DNA of 64,000 nt, from contig JBGAVD010000003.1 in the NCBI GenBank assembly GCA_044228285.1, forward strand, positions 186,001 to 250,000, written 5' to 3'. Positions within the stretch are counted from its first letter, which is position 1. The number at the start of each line of letters is the position of its first letter. The position numbers and the translations under genes are program-made. The stretch comes from JBBATK01 sp044228285 (GTDB taxonomy: Bacteria > Bacteroidota > Ignavibacteria > Kapaibacteriales > NICIL-2). Shown here one piece after another: positions 17,098 through 25,718 of this stretch. The notes under the pieces were generated by a model. That model saw only the letters and a program-made list of their open reading frames with translations, was not told where the DNA came from and did no database searches.

Positions 17098-17883
17098 CTA
17101 GCCTGCATAACGTCGAAACCGATTTTCCAAAGCCTCGGCGCACTCCTCAAACGAACATTGTCGCTTACAGATTTCCTCCATGCTCACGCTCTGCGTTTGA
17201 ATGGAATCGAGGAGCTTGATTCGTGCTTCGTCATTTGCCAAATGCACAAACGAAGCAAGTTGCTCGTGTCCACGACCAAGCAAGATTGAGCCATGTTGAA
17301 GCAACACATTGCTCCACACTCGCTGTGCGCTGCCCACAACCTTACGACTCTGCCACATAATCTCCGATCGAGCTGCGCTGGTAAAACAGCTAACACTGTC
17401 TCCCTCAGTTCTATAACGCTGAGCAAAGTTCGGCTGAGATTTTTGGAAGACGATATCCTGCGCACCCATCGCCTCGAGTCCATCGCGCAACAACTCGTGA
17501 CTCAAGCGATAAAGGTCGTGAACCTGCACCATAGGTGGCAGTCGCATGACAATGGAGTAGGTTAGCTCATCAGCGTGCAGTACGGCACGTCCTCCAGTTG
17601 CTCTGCGCACCAAATCGAGTCCGGCGGTCTGAATCGCAGCCGCATTAATATCACTCTCTTTCTGGTTTGCACCCAGTGACAAGCACCAGGGCGACCAACT
17701 GTAGAAACGCACGAAGACACTCAGGTCTTGCTCGTCTTCACGAAGTGTCTGCGCGTTTTGCTCGTCTCGACGCATATTCTCGGCACCGCTCAGGTTCGGC
17801 TCAACAGTCAAAATCATTCCCTCGCGGAAGCGCTCGCGCACTCTCTCATCCGTTTCTTCTCTATTTGGAACTGCGATTTGCAC
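17098..17883 (-). CDS. Lipoate/octanoate-protein ligase-transferase (LplA/LipM type)
   Basis: Attaches lipoyl or octanoyl groups to the lysine of lipoyl domains (2-oxoacid dehydrogenases, GcvH). The BPL/LPL fold is clear: VRRATGGRAVLHADELTYS at 92-110, FSWSPWCLSLG-like strand at 61-71, and SCFTSAARSEI followed by SRKVVGSAQR. C166 is in the position of the catalytic cysteine of LipM octanoyltransferases, which favours transferase over ATP-dependent ligase. The start is GTG at 17883; an ATG at 17817 would match the usual family N-terminus. The gene stands alone on the minus strand and converges with the DUF1573 gene. Confidence 0.85.
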   Translation of the reverse strand: MQIAVPNREETDERVRERFREGMILTVEPNLSGAENMRRDEQNAQTLREDEQDLSVFVRFYSWSPWCLSLGANQKESDINAAAIQTAGLDLVRRATGGRAVLHADELTYSIVMRLPPMVQVHDLYRLSHELLRDGLEAMGAQDIVFQKSQPNFAQRYRTEGDSVSCFTSAARSEIMWQSRKVVGSAQRVWSNVLLQHGSILLGRGHEQLASFVHLANDEARIKLLDSIQTQSVSMEEICKRQCSFEECAEALENRFRRYAG

Positions 17884-17963
17884 TCTCTTCTTCCCTATAA
17901 AGCCCTAGTTTTGTATCTCATTTGCTTTCATAATCTCCTGCACAGCACTCACTATCAATAGCT

Positions 17964-18497
17964 ATGAATCGACTCGAACTCGCAACAGCAATTTACAACA
18001 CGGCTCACATCACTGGCGAATTCCTACTACGTAGTGGCGCCATCAGTAACGAGTACTTCGACAAGTATCTCTTCGAGGCTCAACCGACACTTCTAGCAGA
18101 GATAGCCAAACATCTCTTAGCCCTCGTACCTGCGGAGACCGAAGTATTGGCTGGTTTGGAACTTGGAGGCGTGCCCATTGCCACTGCACTCTCATTGCAA
18201 AGCACATTGCCTGCTGCTTTTGTGCGCAAGAAAGCAAAGGAGTATGGCACCTGTAAAATCGCCGAAGGCGCAGATCTCAGTGGAAAGCGAATATTGATTG
18301 TAGAGGATGTGGTGACGAGTGGCGGACAAGTTGTACTCTCGGCAAAAGACTTGCGAGATCGAGGAGCGAACATCATTGGAGCTGTCTGTGTCATCGATCG
18401 TGAAGCAGGAGGCAAAGAAGCTCTGGCTGACATTAATATTCCGCTCTTTCCTTTGTTTACAATGACTGAGTTGAAAAGCGCTGGAGGACAACAATGA
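17964..18497 (+). CDS. pyrE: Orotate phosphoribosyltransferase
   Basis: Pyrimidine synthesis: orotate + PRPP to OMP. 177 residues with the PRPP-binding signature ILIVEDVVTSGGQ at 110-122, VLAGLELGGVPIATAL at 61-76 and FVRKKAKEYGT, all diagnostic for PyrE. Its stop overlaps the acpS start by 4 bases (ATGA), indicating translational coupling. Confidence 0.93.
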   Translation: MNRLELATAIYNTAHITGEFLLRSGAISNEYFDKYLFEAQPTLLAEIAKHLLALVPAETEVLAGLELGGVPIATALSLQSTLPAAFVRKKAKEYGTCKIAEGADLSGKRILIVEDVVTSGGQVVLSAKDLRDRGANIIGAVCVIDREAGGKEALADINIPLFPLFTMTELKSAGGQQ

Positions 18498-18889
18498 TCG
18501 TCGGAATCGGCTCGGATCTGGTCGTGGTTCAGCGCATCGCCGAATCCATCGCAAACTATGGTGATCGTTTCAAGAATCGCATCTTCACAGAACTCGAACA
18601 GGAATACTGCAATAGTTATACTGGAACTGAAGCCGTACACTATGCAGCTCGTTTCGCTTTTAAAGAAGCTTTTTCTAAAGCCATCGGCACGGGAATTACC
18701 AAGGGATTTCAGTTTAAAGAGTGTGGACTGAAGAATCTACCAAGCGGACAGCCCATTGCCGATCTTCGTGGTCTGATGCTCGAACGCTGGAGCCAACACC
18801 GCATTCATATCACACTCTCACATACCAACGAGCACGCAATGGCGGTGGTGGTTCTCGAAGTGCTGGATGAGCACAGTGGAGCTGTCTAG
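18494..18889 (+). CDS. acpS: Holo-[acyl-carrier-protein] synthase
   Basis: Transfers 4'-phosphopantetheine from CoA to acyl carrier protein. 131 residues with the family start GIGSDLVVVQRI (Mg-binding D8), the conserved YAARFAFKEAFSKAIGTG with the second metal-binding Glu, and HITLSHTNEHAMAVVVLE at the end. Length and motifs are fully typical. It overlaps pyrE by 4 bases. No terminator is seen directly downstream. Confidence 0.94.
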   Translation: MIVGIGSDLVVVQRIAESIANYGDRFKNRIFTELEQEYCNSYTGTEAVHYAARFAFKEAFSKAIGTGITKGFQFKECGLKNLPSGQPIADLRGLMLERWSQHRIHITLSHTNEHAMAVVVLEVLDEHSGAV

Positions 18890-19341
18890 ATAATTGAGAG
18901 TTGTGTGCTCATTCATAGCTTTCAACATATACTTATTTTTATTTTCTGAACGCTTACTCAACCGCCTTCCATTCCAGCAGCACTCCACACTGTGCTTGCC
19001 TTTCGCCTCGACAGTACAATACACCGTCGCTTGACACCAGGTCTGTAGTGTTAGCGTCAATGTGCGCTCTCAGTGTATGCACCGTCACAAGCATGAAGCT
19101 ACATCGCGCATTCTCACTGCGTTTGAGACATATTCATCCTTCCTCATGATTGAGGCAAAGCTCCAATCGACCACACTTCTTAAGGCAGTCTTATCATCAT
19201 ACTTCTGCAGCTGCGGTGTGCAACGAAGTTGCACCCGCATACAGAAAAGTCTTCATGAAGAGACACCATTCAACATCGTTTGTGCAACGATAAATCGAAT
19301 TCCAGATACACATCTCCAATGTTAACTAAAGCTTAAAAAAT
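18890..19341. other. Intergenic region with one hairpin
   Basis: About 450 bases without a convincing gene. One stable hairpin, gtgcaac-gaa-gttgcac at about 19218-19234, with flanking complementarity (tgcgg/ccgca), lies near the middle. Nothing else recognised. Confidence 0.5.
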
Positions 19342-19372
19342 TTTGCGATGGAGAATTTCTACTGTACATTCG
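19342..19372 (+). promoter_or_regulatory. Possible Bacteroidota-type promoter
   Basis: TTTG at 19342 and TACATTCG at 19365, 19 bases apart, resemble the TTTG / TAnnTTTG pair used by the Bacteroidota primary sigma factor. It would start transcription at about 19378-19382. Whether this organism uses that consensus is not known. Confidence 0.3.
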
Positions 19373-19379
19373 TTGGATC

Positions 19380-19586
19380 ATGAAGGCACAGAGGACGCAT
19401 GACCTCCTCTCTTATCTTTCATCGGCGGCTCGGCGCATGTCCCCGAAAAGCCACATTTCAACATTGTCAAAAAGGAACCGTTCCATGGTCTGCACTTCAT
19501 TCACATATCGTCATACACTCGTGTACTTTGTGCCCACGTGGCAAAAAGTGTCTGTTGTGTTTGATGTGCATTACCGTCCGGTATAA
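19380..19586 (+). CDS. Possible small ORF or part of a small RNA
   Basis: A 68-codon frame (MKAQRTHDLLSYLSS...; ending VVFDVHYRPV) between a promoter-like element and a strong terminator. No family is recognised. The ribosome site is weak (TTGGA 5 bases before the ATG). An overlapping frame at 19399-19593 encodes a Cys-rich peptide of 64 residues. The promoter-like element, if real, places the RNA start at the ATG itself, which argues for either a leaderless message or a non-coding RNA of about 265 nt ending at 19645. Confidence 0.25.
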   Translation: MKAQRTHDLLSYLSSAARRMSPKSHISTLSKRNRSMVCTSFTYRHTLVYFVPTWQKVSVVFDVHYRPV

Positions 19587-19609
19587 CGACTGAACAAGAC
19601 TTATTGCTC

Positions 19610-19647
19610 AGGCCCGGACACGATTTGTTGTCCGGGCCTTTTTTTTT
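19610..19647 (+). terminator. Strong Rho-independent terminator
   Basis: A 10-bp GC-rich stem ggcccggaca / tgtccgggcc, an 8-base loop and nine T. It lies upstream of the ABC exporter and ends whatever is transcribed from the preceding ~300 bases. Confidence 0.9.
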
Positions 19648-19716
19648 TCTCAATACGTATTTCAACAACGAAATCTATCACTACTCACTCTGTTACAATG
19701 TTGACAGAGCTTTTTC

Positions 19717-22700
19717 ATGCAATCACTTTTTTCTAAAATGTTTTTCAACGAGGTACGGCCGCTGATACGACTGGGTCGGTCGAGACCTTTGCGAGCGGAA
19801 GACATTCCAGACGTGGACAAAGACCTCAAGCCTTTGGATGCAGAGGAGGCCTACACCACACTCTCTACCCACAATGCTTCTCGTTTTGTCTGGGACGCGT
19901 ATTGGGCAGCGGGCAGAGTCGCCCGTTTAGCGATGTGGGCAAACTGTCTGCGTACTCCACTGGCCTTAAGCGGCCCACTGCTCATGCGAGCACTTCTACA
20001 GAACATAGCCGTGTTGCCGCTACACCCAGAGCTCCTATGGCCGACGCTTGGACTTGCCTTTCTCCTTTCGTTGGCGGTGATATCTGAGGCGGTGCTTGTT
20101 CAGCACTTTTTCTACTATGCCTTGAAGGGCTGGGGCAGAATAGCCAACGGACTGAACATGCGCGTCTTTCGTCATTCGCTGCGCATTACGCGTAGCGCGC
20201 AACAGACGACGCAGTCGGGCGACATGGTCAACCACATGGCAAGCGACTCTGAAGGTATGGCTGAAGCGGCATTCTTTGTTCCCGAAATCACCGATTCGCT
20301 CTTGCTTGTTGCCGGTGCACTCACGCTCTTGTTCACACTGCTTGGTCCAGCTGCTTTTGCAGCGGTAGCCACTCTGCTGATCATGTTGCCGATTACTCGT
20401 GCAGCGGCACGTCGCTTTGCTCGCTACGATTCGGAGCTCTGGAAGCATCGCGATGATCGCGTGACCTTGATGTCGCAAGTTCTGGCAGGCATTCGCATCG
20501 TCAAGTACTTTGCCTGGGAACGGAGTATGACAGCAGAAGTGGATGGATTACGAGCGCAAGAAATCAACTCGTATGTGAAGCTTGTTCGTGCCGAATCGCT
20601 GGGTGTCATGCTCTTCTTGAGCACATCAACGCTTGTGGCATTCAGCGGATTTGGCGCATACGTCCTCATGGGCGGAACGCTGAGTGCAGCTTTGATCTTT
20701 CCATGTCTCTTGCTCTTCATGCAACTGGAAGGTCCAATCGGCGCGTTGCCACACTTTATCAAAAACCTCTCACACGCTCGAGTTGCAGCAGAACGACTAC
20801 ATCGCTTTTTTGGTTTAGCAACACACGAGGAGGCCGCAAAGCATGAGACAGCGCCGTCGCAAGCTCTTGGCTTTGCCATAACCAATCTCAGTGTAGAGTT
20901 TCAAAATGCCACTGAAACGCAAACGCCTGCTGTTGCTCATGGCAGTAGAGAGCATATGCATGGAGAGCAAGAATCTTCAAGTGTGCATGAGCCTGAAAGA
21001 GCAGATCAACAACTCGATAGTCGTGCAGTGCAACAGAGCAAAGCAGTACGGGCACTTGATGCTATCAACCTGCGTGTCAATGCTGGTGAGTCGGTGGCTA
21101 TTGTTGGTGCTGTTGGTTGTGGCAAGACCTCGCTTCTGCTCTCGCTTCTTGGTGAAGTCGAGTTGCTGAGTGGTACTATTCGCTATGACGGACTCGATGC
21201 TGATACTGCGCCTCGCATCTCCTATGTATCGCAGGAAGCATTTATTCTCAATGCAACAATTCTGGAGAACATTCAGTTTGGCACTGCGACCCCTCCATCT
21301 GAAGAAATACAGAGAGTGCTTCATCTGTGTGCTTTGGAAGAAGACATTGCGCAGTGGAGTGCTGGACTCTTGACGGAAATCGGTGAACGCGGGGTGAATC
21401 TCTCCGGCGGACAAAAGATGCGTTTGGCTCTGGCGCGTGCAGCGATGCGCAAGCCAGGCATTGTGTTGCTTGATGATCCTTTAGCAGCAGTCGACGTTCA
21501 TACCGAGGAGAGTCTTGTAGATCGCTTGCTTTTTGCAGAGTGGTCCAAACTAACACGCATTGTATGCACGCACCGTCTTGCGCATCTTCATCGTTTTGAT
21601 CGCGTCATCTTTCTTCATGAAGGTCGCATTGAAGTTGACGCGCCTTTGGAGCAAGCGCTTCAAAGCTGCGAGAGATTTCGTGAGTTCTATGCTGAACATA
21701 GCAGCGCTGTTGAAGCAGCGAGTGAGTTCGTTTTAGCGAAGAAAGTTGCTGCATCACATACGCCAACAGCTCATGATGGTTCACTAGTAGATGAAGAGGA
21801 TCGAGCCACTGGTAGCATCAAGGCTGAACTGTTCTTCTCGTACTTACAGCAGCTTGGACGAGTGGAGGGTCGCACGCCGTGGAAGACCTATCTGGCTCTT
21901 GCAAGTAGTTGTTTACTGGTGGTGGTTCTGCCAATGACCCAGAGCGCTTGGCTTGCATGGTGGACAGAGCTTGCACGCCATGGTGAAATATCGATTGAGT
22001 GGTTGCGCAATCCACTGAACGCAGTTGCTGTGTACGGTTTGATTGGGCTATGCGTTCTCCTGGCAAACTTCATGGAGCGCTTGATATGGATGATGCGTGC
22101 AACTATGGCAGGACGTGATATTCACAATCAAAGTTTAGCAGCAGTGTTAGCAGCACCACTTCGTTTCTTTGACACCACGCCGATGGGGCGAATCCTCAAT
22201 CGCTTCGCTCATGATATGGCAGGGGTTGATGACGAACTGAGTTGGAACTTCGAGAGCACTTTCCGCTCCTTCGCGCAAATGGTGGGTACACTTGTGCTCA
22301 TTGTTGTAACAGTGCCATTTGTCTTACTCGCGGCTGCGCCTGCTCTGTTCGTATTCTATCGTATTCAGAATGACTATCGACGTTGTGCTCGTGAGGCGAA
22401 GCGACTCTCGAGCATTGCACGCTCTCCTCGATACGCGCACTTTAAGGAAACGATCTCTGGCTTGCCAGTGATTCGTGCTTTTCGTCGTCAAGAAGAGTTT
22501 ACTGCAGCCTTTGTTGATAAGCTTGAATTCTTCCAGCGCATGAACTGGGGTTCAATCATGTTGAACCGTTGGTTCTCAACACGAGCTCCACTCCTGAGCG
22601 GAGTTATTGCATTGACCACGACGACGACCATCGTCTGGCTCTGTGCACATGGACACCTCAACGCTGGCTTGGCTGGCGTTGTTATCACCTATTCACTCAC

Positions 22701-23559
22701 CTTCTGGGCGAATCTGAATTGGTGCGTGCGTTCCTTTAGCGAAGTGGAATCTCGAATGACCTCGTACGAGCGACTTCGTGCCTACTCACAACTTGAACCC
22801 GAGCCACAAACAACAATCGCACCGGTACTTGCTGAGTCAGCTCATTGGCCAATAGCGGGAACTATTGAATTCCGCAAAGTCAGTGCGCGCTATGCTGATG
22901 GCTTGCCTTTGGTATTACGTTCCGTGGATTTTCGTATCGAAGCAGGCATGCGTGTTGGAATTGTGGGACGTACTGGTAGCGGCAAGACCACAATCTTTCA
23001 AACACTCTTTCGCTTCTTGAACTGTAGTGAGGGCAGCATTGAAATCGATGGCGTCGACATTGGGAGTATTCCTACCAAACGTTTACGCAGAGCGATGGCG
23101 GTCATTCCTCAGGATCCAATGTTGTTCATAGGAACGGTTCGTTCAAATCTCGATCGATTCCGAGAGTACAGTGATGAAGCAGTTTGGTCTGCCTTGTCGC
23201 GTGTGCAGATGAAGTCCGTCATTGAAGAAATGGGAGGTCTAACAGCACTAGTAGCAGAGAGCGGACAAAACTTCTCTCAAGGGCAGCGTCAACTGCTCTG
23301 TCTGGCTCGCGCTATTCTTACGGAAGCCCGTATCATCGTCATGGACGAAGCAACCGCAAGTGTTGACGTACAAACAGATGCGTTGATCCAGCAAACGATT
23401 CGCGAGGAGTTTCGCAATGTGAGTGTTCTCATCATTGCGCACCGTCTAAACTCAGTGGCTGATGCGGATATGATTATCGAGATGCATCACGGTGAGGCTA
23501 GAGTGCACAACACCGCTTCAGAGTTAGATGAAGCTGAGATAATCGATGAACTGAGTTAA
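19717..23559 (+). CDS. Full-length ABCC-type (MRP-like) ABC exporter
   Basis: A single 1280-residue chain with TMD1-NBD1-TMD2-NBD2. NBD1: Walker A GAVGCGKTS (464-472), signature LSGGQKMRLALARA, Walker B VLLDD ending D586 with aspartate D587 where the catalytic glutamate should be. NBD2: Walker A GRTGSGKTT (1084-1092), signature FSQGQRQLLCLARA, Walker B with E1211 intact. One degenerate and one active ATP site, the TEIGERGVNLSGGQ and NFSQGQRQLLCLARA contexts, and the N-terminal RPLRAEDIPDVDKDLKP linker are features of the ABCC/MRP subfamily. Membrane exporter; substrate unknown (ABCC proteins often move conjugates or drugs). Bacterial exporters are normally half-size. It is flanked by terminators on both sides, so it is a single transcription unit. 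A hydrophilic insert (about 385-445, EHMHGEQESSSVHEPERADQ in outline) precedes NBD1. Confidence 0.92.
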   Translation: MQSLFSKMFFNEVRPLIRLGRSRPLRAEDIPDVDKDLKPLDAEEAYTTLSTHNASRFVWDAYWAAGRVARLAMWANCLRTPLALSGPLLMRALLQNIAVLPLHPELLWPTLGLAFLLSLAVISEAVLVQHFFYYALKGWGRIANGLNMRVFRHSLRITRSAQQTTQSGDMVNHMASDSEGMAEAAFFVPEITDSLLLVAGALTLLFTLLGPAAFAAVATLLIMLPITRAAARRFARYDSELWKHRDDRVTLMSQVLAGIRIVKYFAWERSMTAEVDGLRAQEINSYVKLVRAESLGVMLFLSTSTLVAFSGFGAYVLMGGTLSAALIFPCLLLFMQLEGPIGALPHFIKNLSHARVAAERLHRFFGLATHEEAAKHETAPSQALGFAITNLSVEFQNATETQTPAVAHGSREHMHGEQESSSVHEPERADQQLDSRAVQQSKAVRALDAINLRVNAGESVAIVGAVGCGKTSLLLSLLGEVELLSGTIRYDGLDADTAPRISYVSQEAFILNATILENIQFGTATPPSEEIQRVLHLCALEEDIAQWSAGLLTEIGERGVNLSGGQKMRLALARAAMRKPGIVLLDDPLAAVDVHTEESLVDRLLFAEWSKLTRIVCTHRLAHLHRFDRVIFLHEGRIEVDAPLEQALQSCERFREFYAEHSSAVEAASEFVLAKKVAASHTPTAHDGSLVDEEDRATGSIKAELFFSYLQQLGRVEGRTPWKTYLALASSCLLVVVLPMTQSAWLAWWTELARHGEISIEWLRNPLNAVAVYGLIGLCVLLANFMERLIWMMRATMAGRDIHNQSLAAVLAAPLRFFDTTPMGRILNRFAHDMAGVDDELSWNFESTFRSFAQMVGTLVLIVVTVPFVLLAAAPALFVFYRIQNDYRRCAREAKRLSSIARSPRYAHFKETISGLPVIRAFRRQEEFTAAFVDKLEFFQRMNWGSIMLNRWFSTRAPLLSGVIALTTTTTIVWLCAHGHLNAGLAGVVITYSLTFWANLNWCVRSFSEVESRMTSYERLRAYSQLEPEPQTTIAPVLAESAHWPIAGTIEFRKVSARYADGLPLVLRSVDFRIEAGMRVGIVGRTGSGKTTIFQTLFRFLNCSEGSIEIDGVDIGSIPTKRLRRAMAVIPQDPMLFIGTVRSNLDRFREYSDEAVWSALSRVQMKSVIEEMGGLTALVAESGQNFSQGQRQLLCLARAILTEARIIVMDEATASVDVQTDALIQQTIREEFRNVSVLIIAHRLNSVADADMIIEMHHGEARVHNTASELDEAEIIDELS

Positions 23560-23588
23560 GAGGCTCGAGTTCGCAATGCCTTTATGCA

Positions 23589-23622
23589 AACGGGGTCTTG
23601 GCAAAGCCAAGACCCCGTTATT
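23589..23622. terminator. Terminator between converging genes
   Basis: A 14-bp perfect stem aacggggtcttggc / gccaagaccccgtt with an aaa loop, 30 bases after the ABC gene; a moderate T content follows (attattg). Confidence 0.8.
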
Positions 23623-23683
23623 ATTGAAGACCATTTGTGGTAGCGAGGCTATGAAGCGCTCATCTTCAAACAACTATTCTGCA

Positions 23684-24694
23684 CTAGCGAAACTGACTTT
23701 CGTTCCGACCAAGAAACTCAAGAGCATTATTTGCGAAGACTTTTTCAAGAAGCTCCTTCGACAAATCTGATTGTTCCAGGAATGCACCGTGCTCAAGGTC
23801 ACCAAGCGGGAACGGATAGTCTGTACCATAACAAATGCGGTTCTCCCCTATCACGTCAACCAAATAGCGAAAGGCTGCTAGATCGTGCGTGATGCCATCA
23901 ACCCAGAATTTTCCCACGTAGCTCCGCGGGTCCGAGATGTGATTTACATCACAGAGATCCGGTCGAACTTTCCAACCGTGTGAGATACGTCCCATCGTAA
24001 ACGGAAAAGCACCTCCGGCGTGAGCGAACAACACCTTCAAGCGTGGGAATCGATCGAAGACTCCGCCGAAAATCATTGAAGCGAGTGCCAAGGTTGTTTC
24101 AGCCGGCATCCCAACAAGCCACTCATTGAAATACTTCTTCATTCGATCAGCGCCCGCCATTTCCCATGGGTGTACGATCAGGCTACACCCGAGCTCTTCG
24201 GCAGCAGAGTAAAAAGGAAAGAGAGCCGGATCATCGAGATTCATGCCGTTGATGTTTGAGCCGATTTGCAGACCAGGCATGCCCAACTCACGTACGCAGC
24301 GCGTCATCTCTTGAATGGCGAGATCAATATTCTGCATAGGCGCGGTACCCATGGCAATGAAACGTTTGGGATACTTGTGAGCAACCGCAGCAAGATGATC
24401 ATTAAGAAATCGTGACCAGTCGAGTGCGTGCTCTGCTTGTGCGAAGTAGGAAAAAAGTACGGGGACAGTATAGAGCACCGTGAGGTCTACATGGTGAGCA
24501 TCCATATCCTTCAACACCGCTTCTGGATCCCAGCAATTCTGCTGCACTTCGCGAAAGAACTTTCCGTCGTCACGGAGCATGCGAGCTGCTCCAGGTTTAT
24601 GGTGATCCAGAGTTATGAAACCACCATAACCATACTTGTCTTTTAGAGATTCCCAGCGCTCAGGCATGAGGTGGGCATGAATGTCGATCTTCAT
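23684..24694 (-). CDS. 2-amino-3-carboxymuconate-6-semialdehyde decarboxylase (ACMSD)
   Basis: Zinc amidohydrolase-fold decarboxylase turning ACMS into 2-aminomuconate semialdehyde, drawing tryptophan/3-hydroxyanthranilate carbon away from quinolinate. From the ATG at 24694 (336 residues) the ligands align one-to-one with known ACMSD: H6 and H8 in KIDIHAHLMPERW, H175 in SLIVHPWEM, H225 in VLFAHAGGAFPFT and D292 in YGTDYPFPLG. VGMPAETT and GRISHGWKVRPDLC are also characteristic. A TTG at 24715 would add 7 residues. The upstream gene on the same strand is the preceding pathway enzyme. Very close to the vertebrate sequence pattern throughout, which is normal for this well-conserved enzyme. Confidence 0.93.
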   Translation of the reverse strand: MKIDIHAHLMPERWESLKDKYGYGGFITLDHHKPGAARMLRDDGKFFREVQQNCWDPEAVLKDMDAHHVDLTVLYTVPVLFSYFAQAEHALDWSRFLNDHLAAVAHKYPKRFIAMGTAPMQNIDLAIQEMTRCVRELGMPGLQIGSNINGMNLDDPALFPFYSAAEELGCSLIVHPWEMAGADRMKKYFNEWLVGMPAETTLALASMIFGGVFDRFPRLKVLFAHAGGAFPFTMGRISHGWKVRPDLCDVNHISDPRSYVGKFWVDGITHDLAAFRYLVDVIGENRICYGTDYPFPLGDLEHGAFLEQSDLSKELLEKVFANNALEFLGRNESQFR

Positions 24695-25010
24695 AATATC
24701 AGTTCTTCGTTTCAATGGATGCCAGTGTTTAGAGTGCTAAACTACTGCTGAGCTTTCTTATAAGCTCGGGTGCGCGGAATATCTTACGAGTAGTGTCTGC
24801 AGTTGGCGAGCGAGGTGTACTAATGCGCATTGTTGCGAGGATGGCTACTGCTGGGTGGTCTGGAAGCTGATGAAGCTGCGGGACAGGCCTGTGAAGCAGG
24901 ACTGTCCCGCGAGAATCAATAACTCTTTGATGGAAGCGAGCCAGCAAAACGCAAACACAGACTTCGCGTTCTCTTTAAGCCAACCATGTGTATGGTTGGC
25001 ATACAGAGTC
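24695..25010 (-). other. Intergenic region between HAAO and ACMSD with hairpins
   Basis: No gene seen. A 13-bp imperfect hairpin (cgggacaggcctg / caggactgtcccg) at 24879-24909 and a perfect 9-bp hairpin (gccaaccat / atggttggc, gtgt loop) at 24979-25000 lie between the two pathway genes. The second begins 10 bases after the HAAO stop and may attenuate or end its transcript. Confidence 0.5.
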
Positions 25011-25535
25011 TTAACTCAACTTTGGTGGTGGCTCCATGACGGTGCCGCACTTCTTACATGTTCGGTTCTCGATATTACCGTAGAAACGATCGAAGATTGG
25101 TGGCAATTGGCTAACGATATCGGTAACGAATTCGTACTCTTCGTACAATTTCTCACCACAGTTTTCGCAATACCATAGAAAGCCATCAAGTTCTTTCTTC
25201 TCGCGAATGCGTTCTACCACCAAGCCGACCGTATTGGCTTTACGTTGTGGAGAGTGTGGTGTGCGTGGAGGCAGGAGGAACATGTCGCCTTCACCAATGA
25301 CGATATCGCGAGGTTTCCCTTCGTCGATGATCTTGATAGTTGCTTCACCTTCAATTTGATAAAAGAGCTCTTCACCTTCGTTGAAATGGTAGTCTTTGCG
25401 CGAGTTAGGTCCGCCGACGATCATCACGATAAAGTCTGTATCAGCATAAATACATTGATTGCCAACCGGTGGCTTGAGCAGATGACGGTGTTCGTCGATC
25501 CACGATTTGAGGTTAAATGCGCCTGCAATGGCCAT
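25011..25535 (-). CDS. 3-hydroxyanthranilate 3,4-dioxygenase (HAAO)
   Basis: Fe(II) cupin enzyme that opens 3-hydroxyanthranilate to ACMS. From the ATG at 25535 (174 residues; caggagcag gives a good ribosome site) the iron ligands are H50, E56 and H94, with R46, R98 and E108 in the known substrate-binding places. A second metal site of rubredoxin type follows, C123-x2-C126 (WYCENCGEK) and C160-x2-C163 (RTCKKCG), which is typical of bacterial HAAO. An in-frame extension to 25754 exists but has no homology to the family. With ACMSD it makes a two-step branch of tryptophan/anthranilate breakdown. Confidence 0.93.
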   Translation of the reverse strand: MAIAGAFNLKSWIDEHRHLLKPPVGNQCIYADTDFIVMIVGGPNSRKDYHFNEGEELFYQIEGEATIKIIDEGKPRDIVIGEGDMFLLPPRTPHSPQRKANTVGLVVERIREKKELDGFLWYCENCGEKLYEEYEFVTDIVSQLPPIFDRFYGNIENRTCKKCGTVMEPPPKLS

Positions 25536-25718
25536 AATCTGCTCCTGAACAGTGAGAGGTTGAGAACATTGATTGTTACGTGCTGCAAAATACAAAGACA
25601 GTGTTTTGTGTGGGCTGCCGCTTCTCATTGAAAAACACCTGGAAGGCGTTTGGTGAGTAGATTGGGCTTGGTCATCTGGCACAGTCCTTGCCACAGATAC
25701 CCTAATTGCATGGATGCT

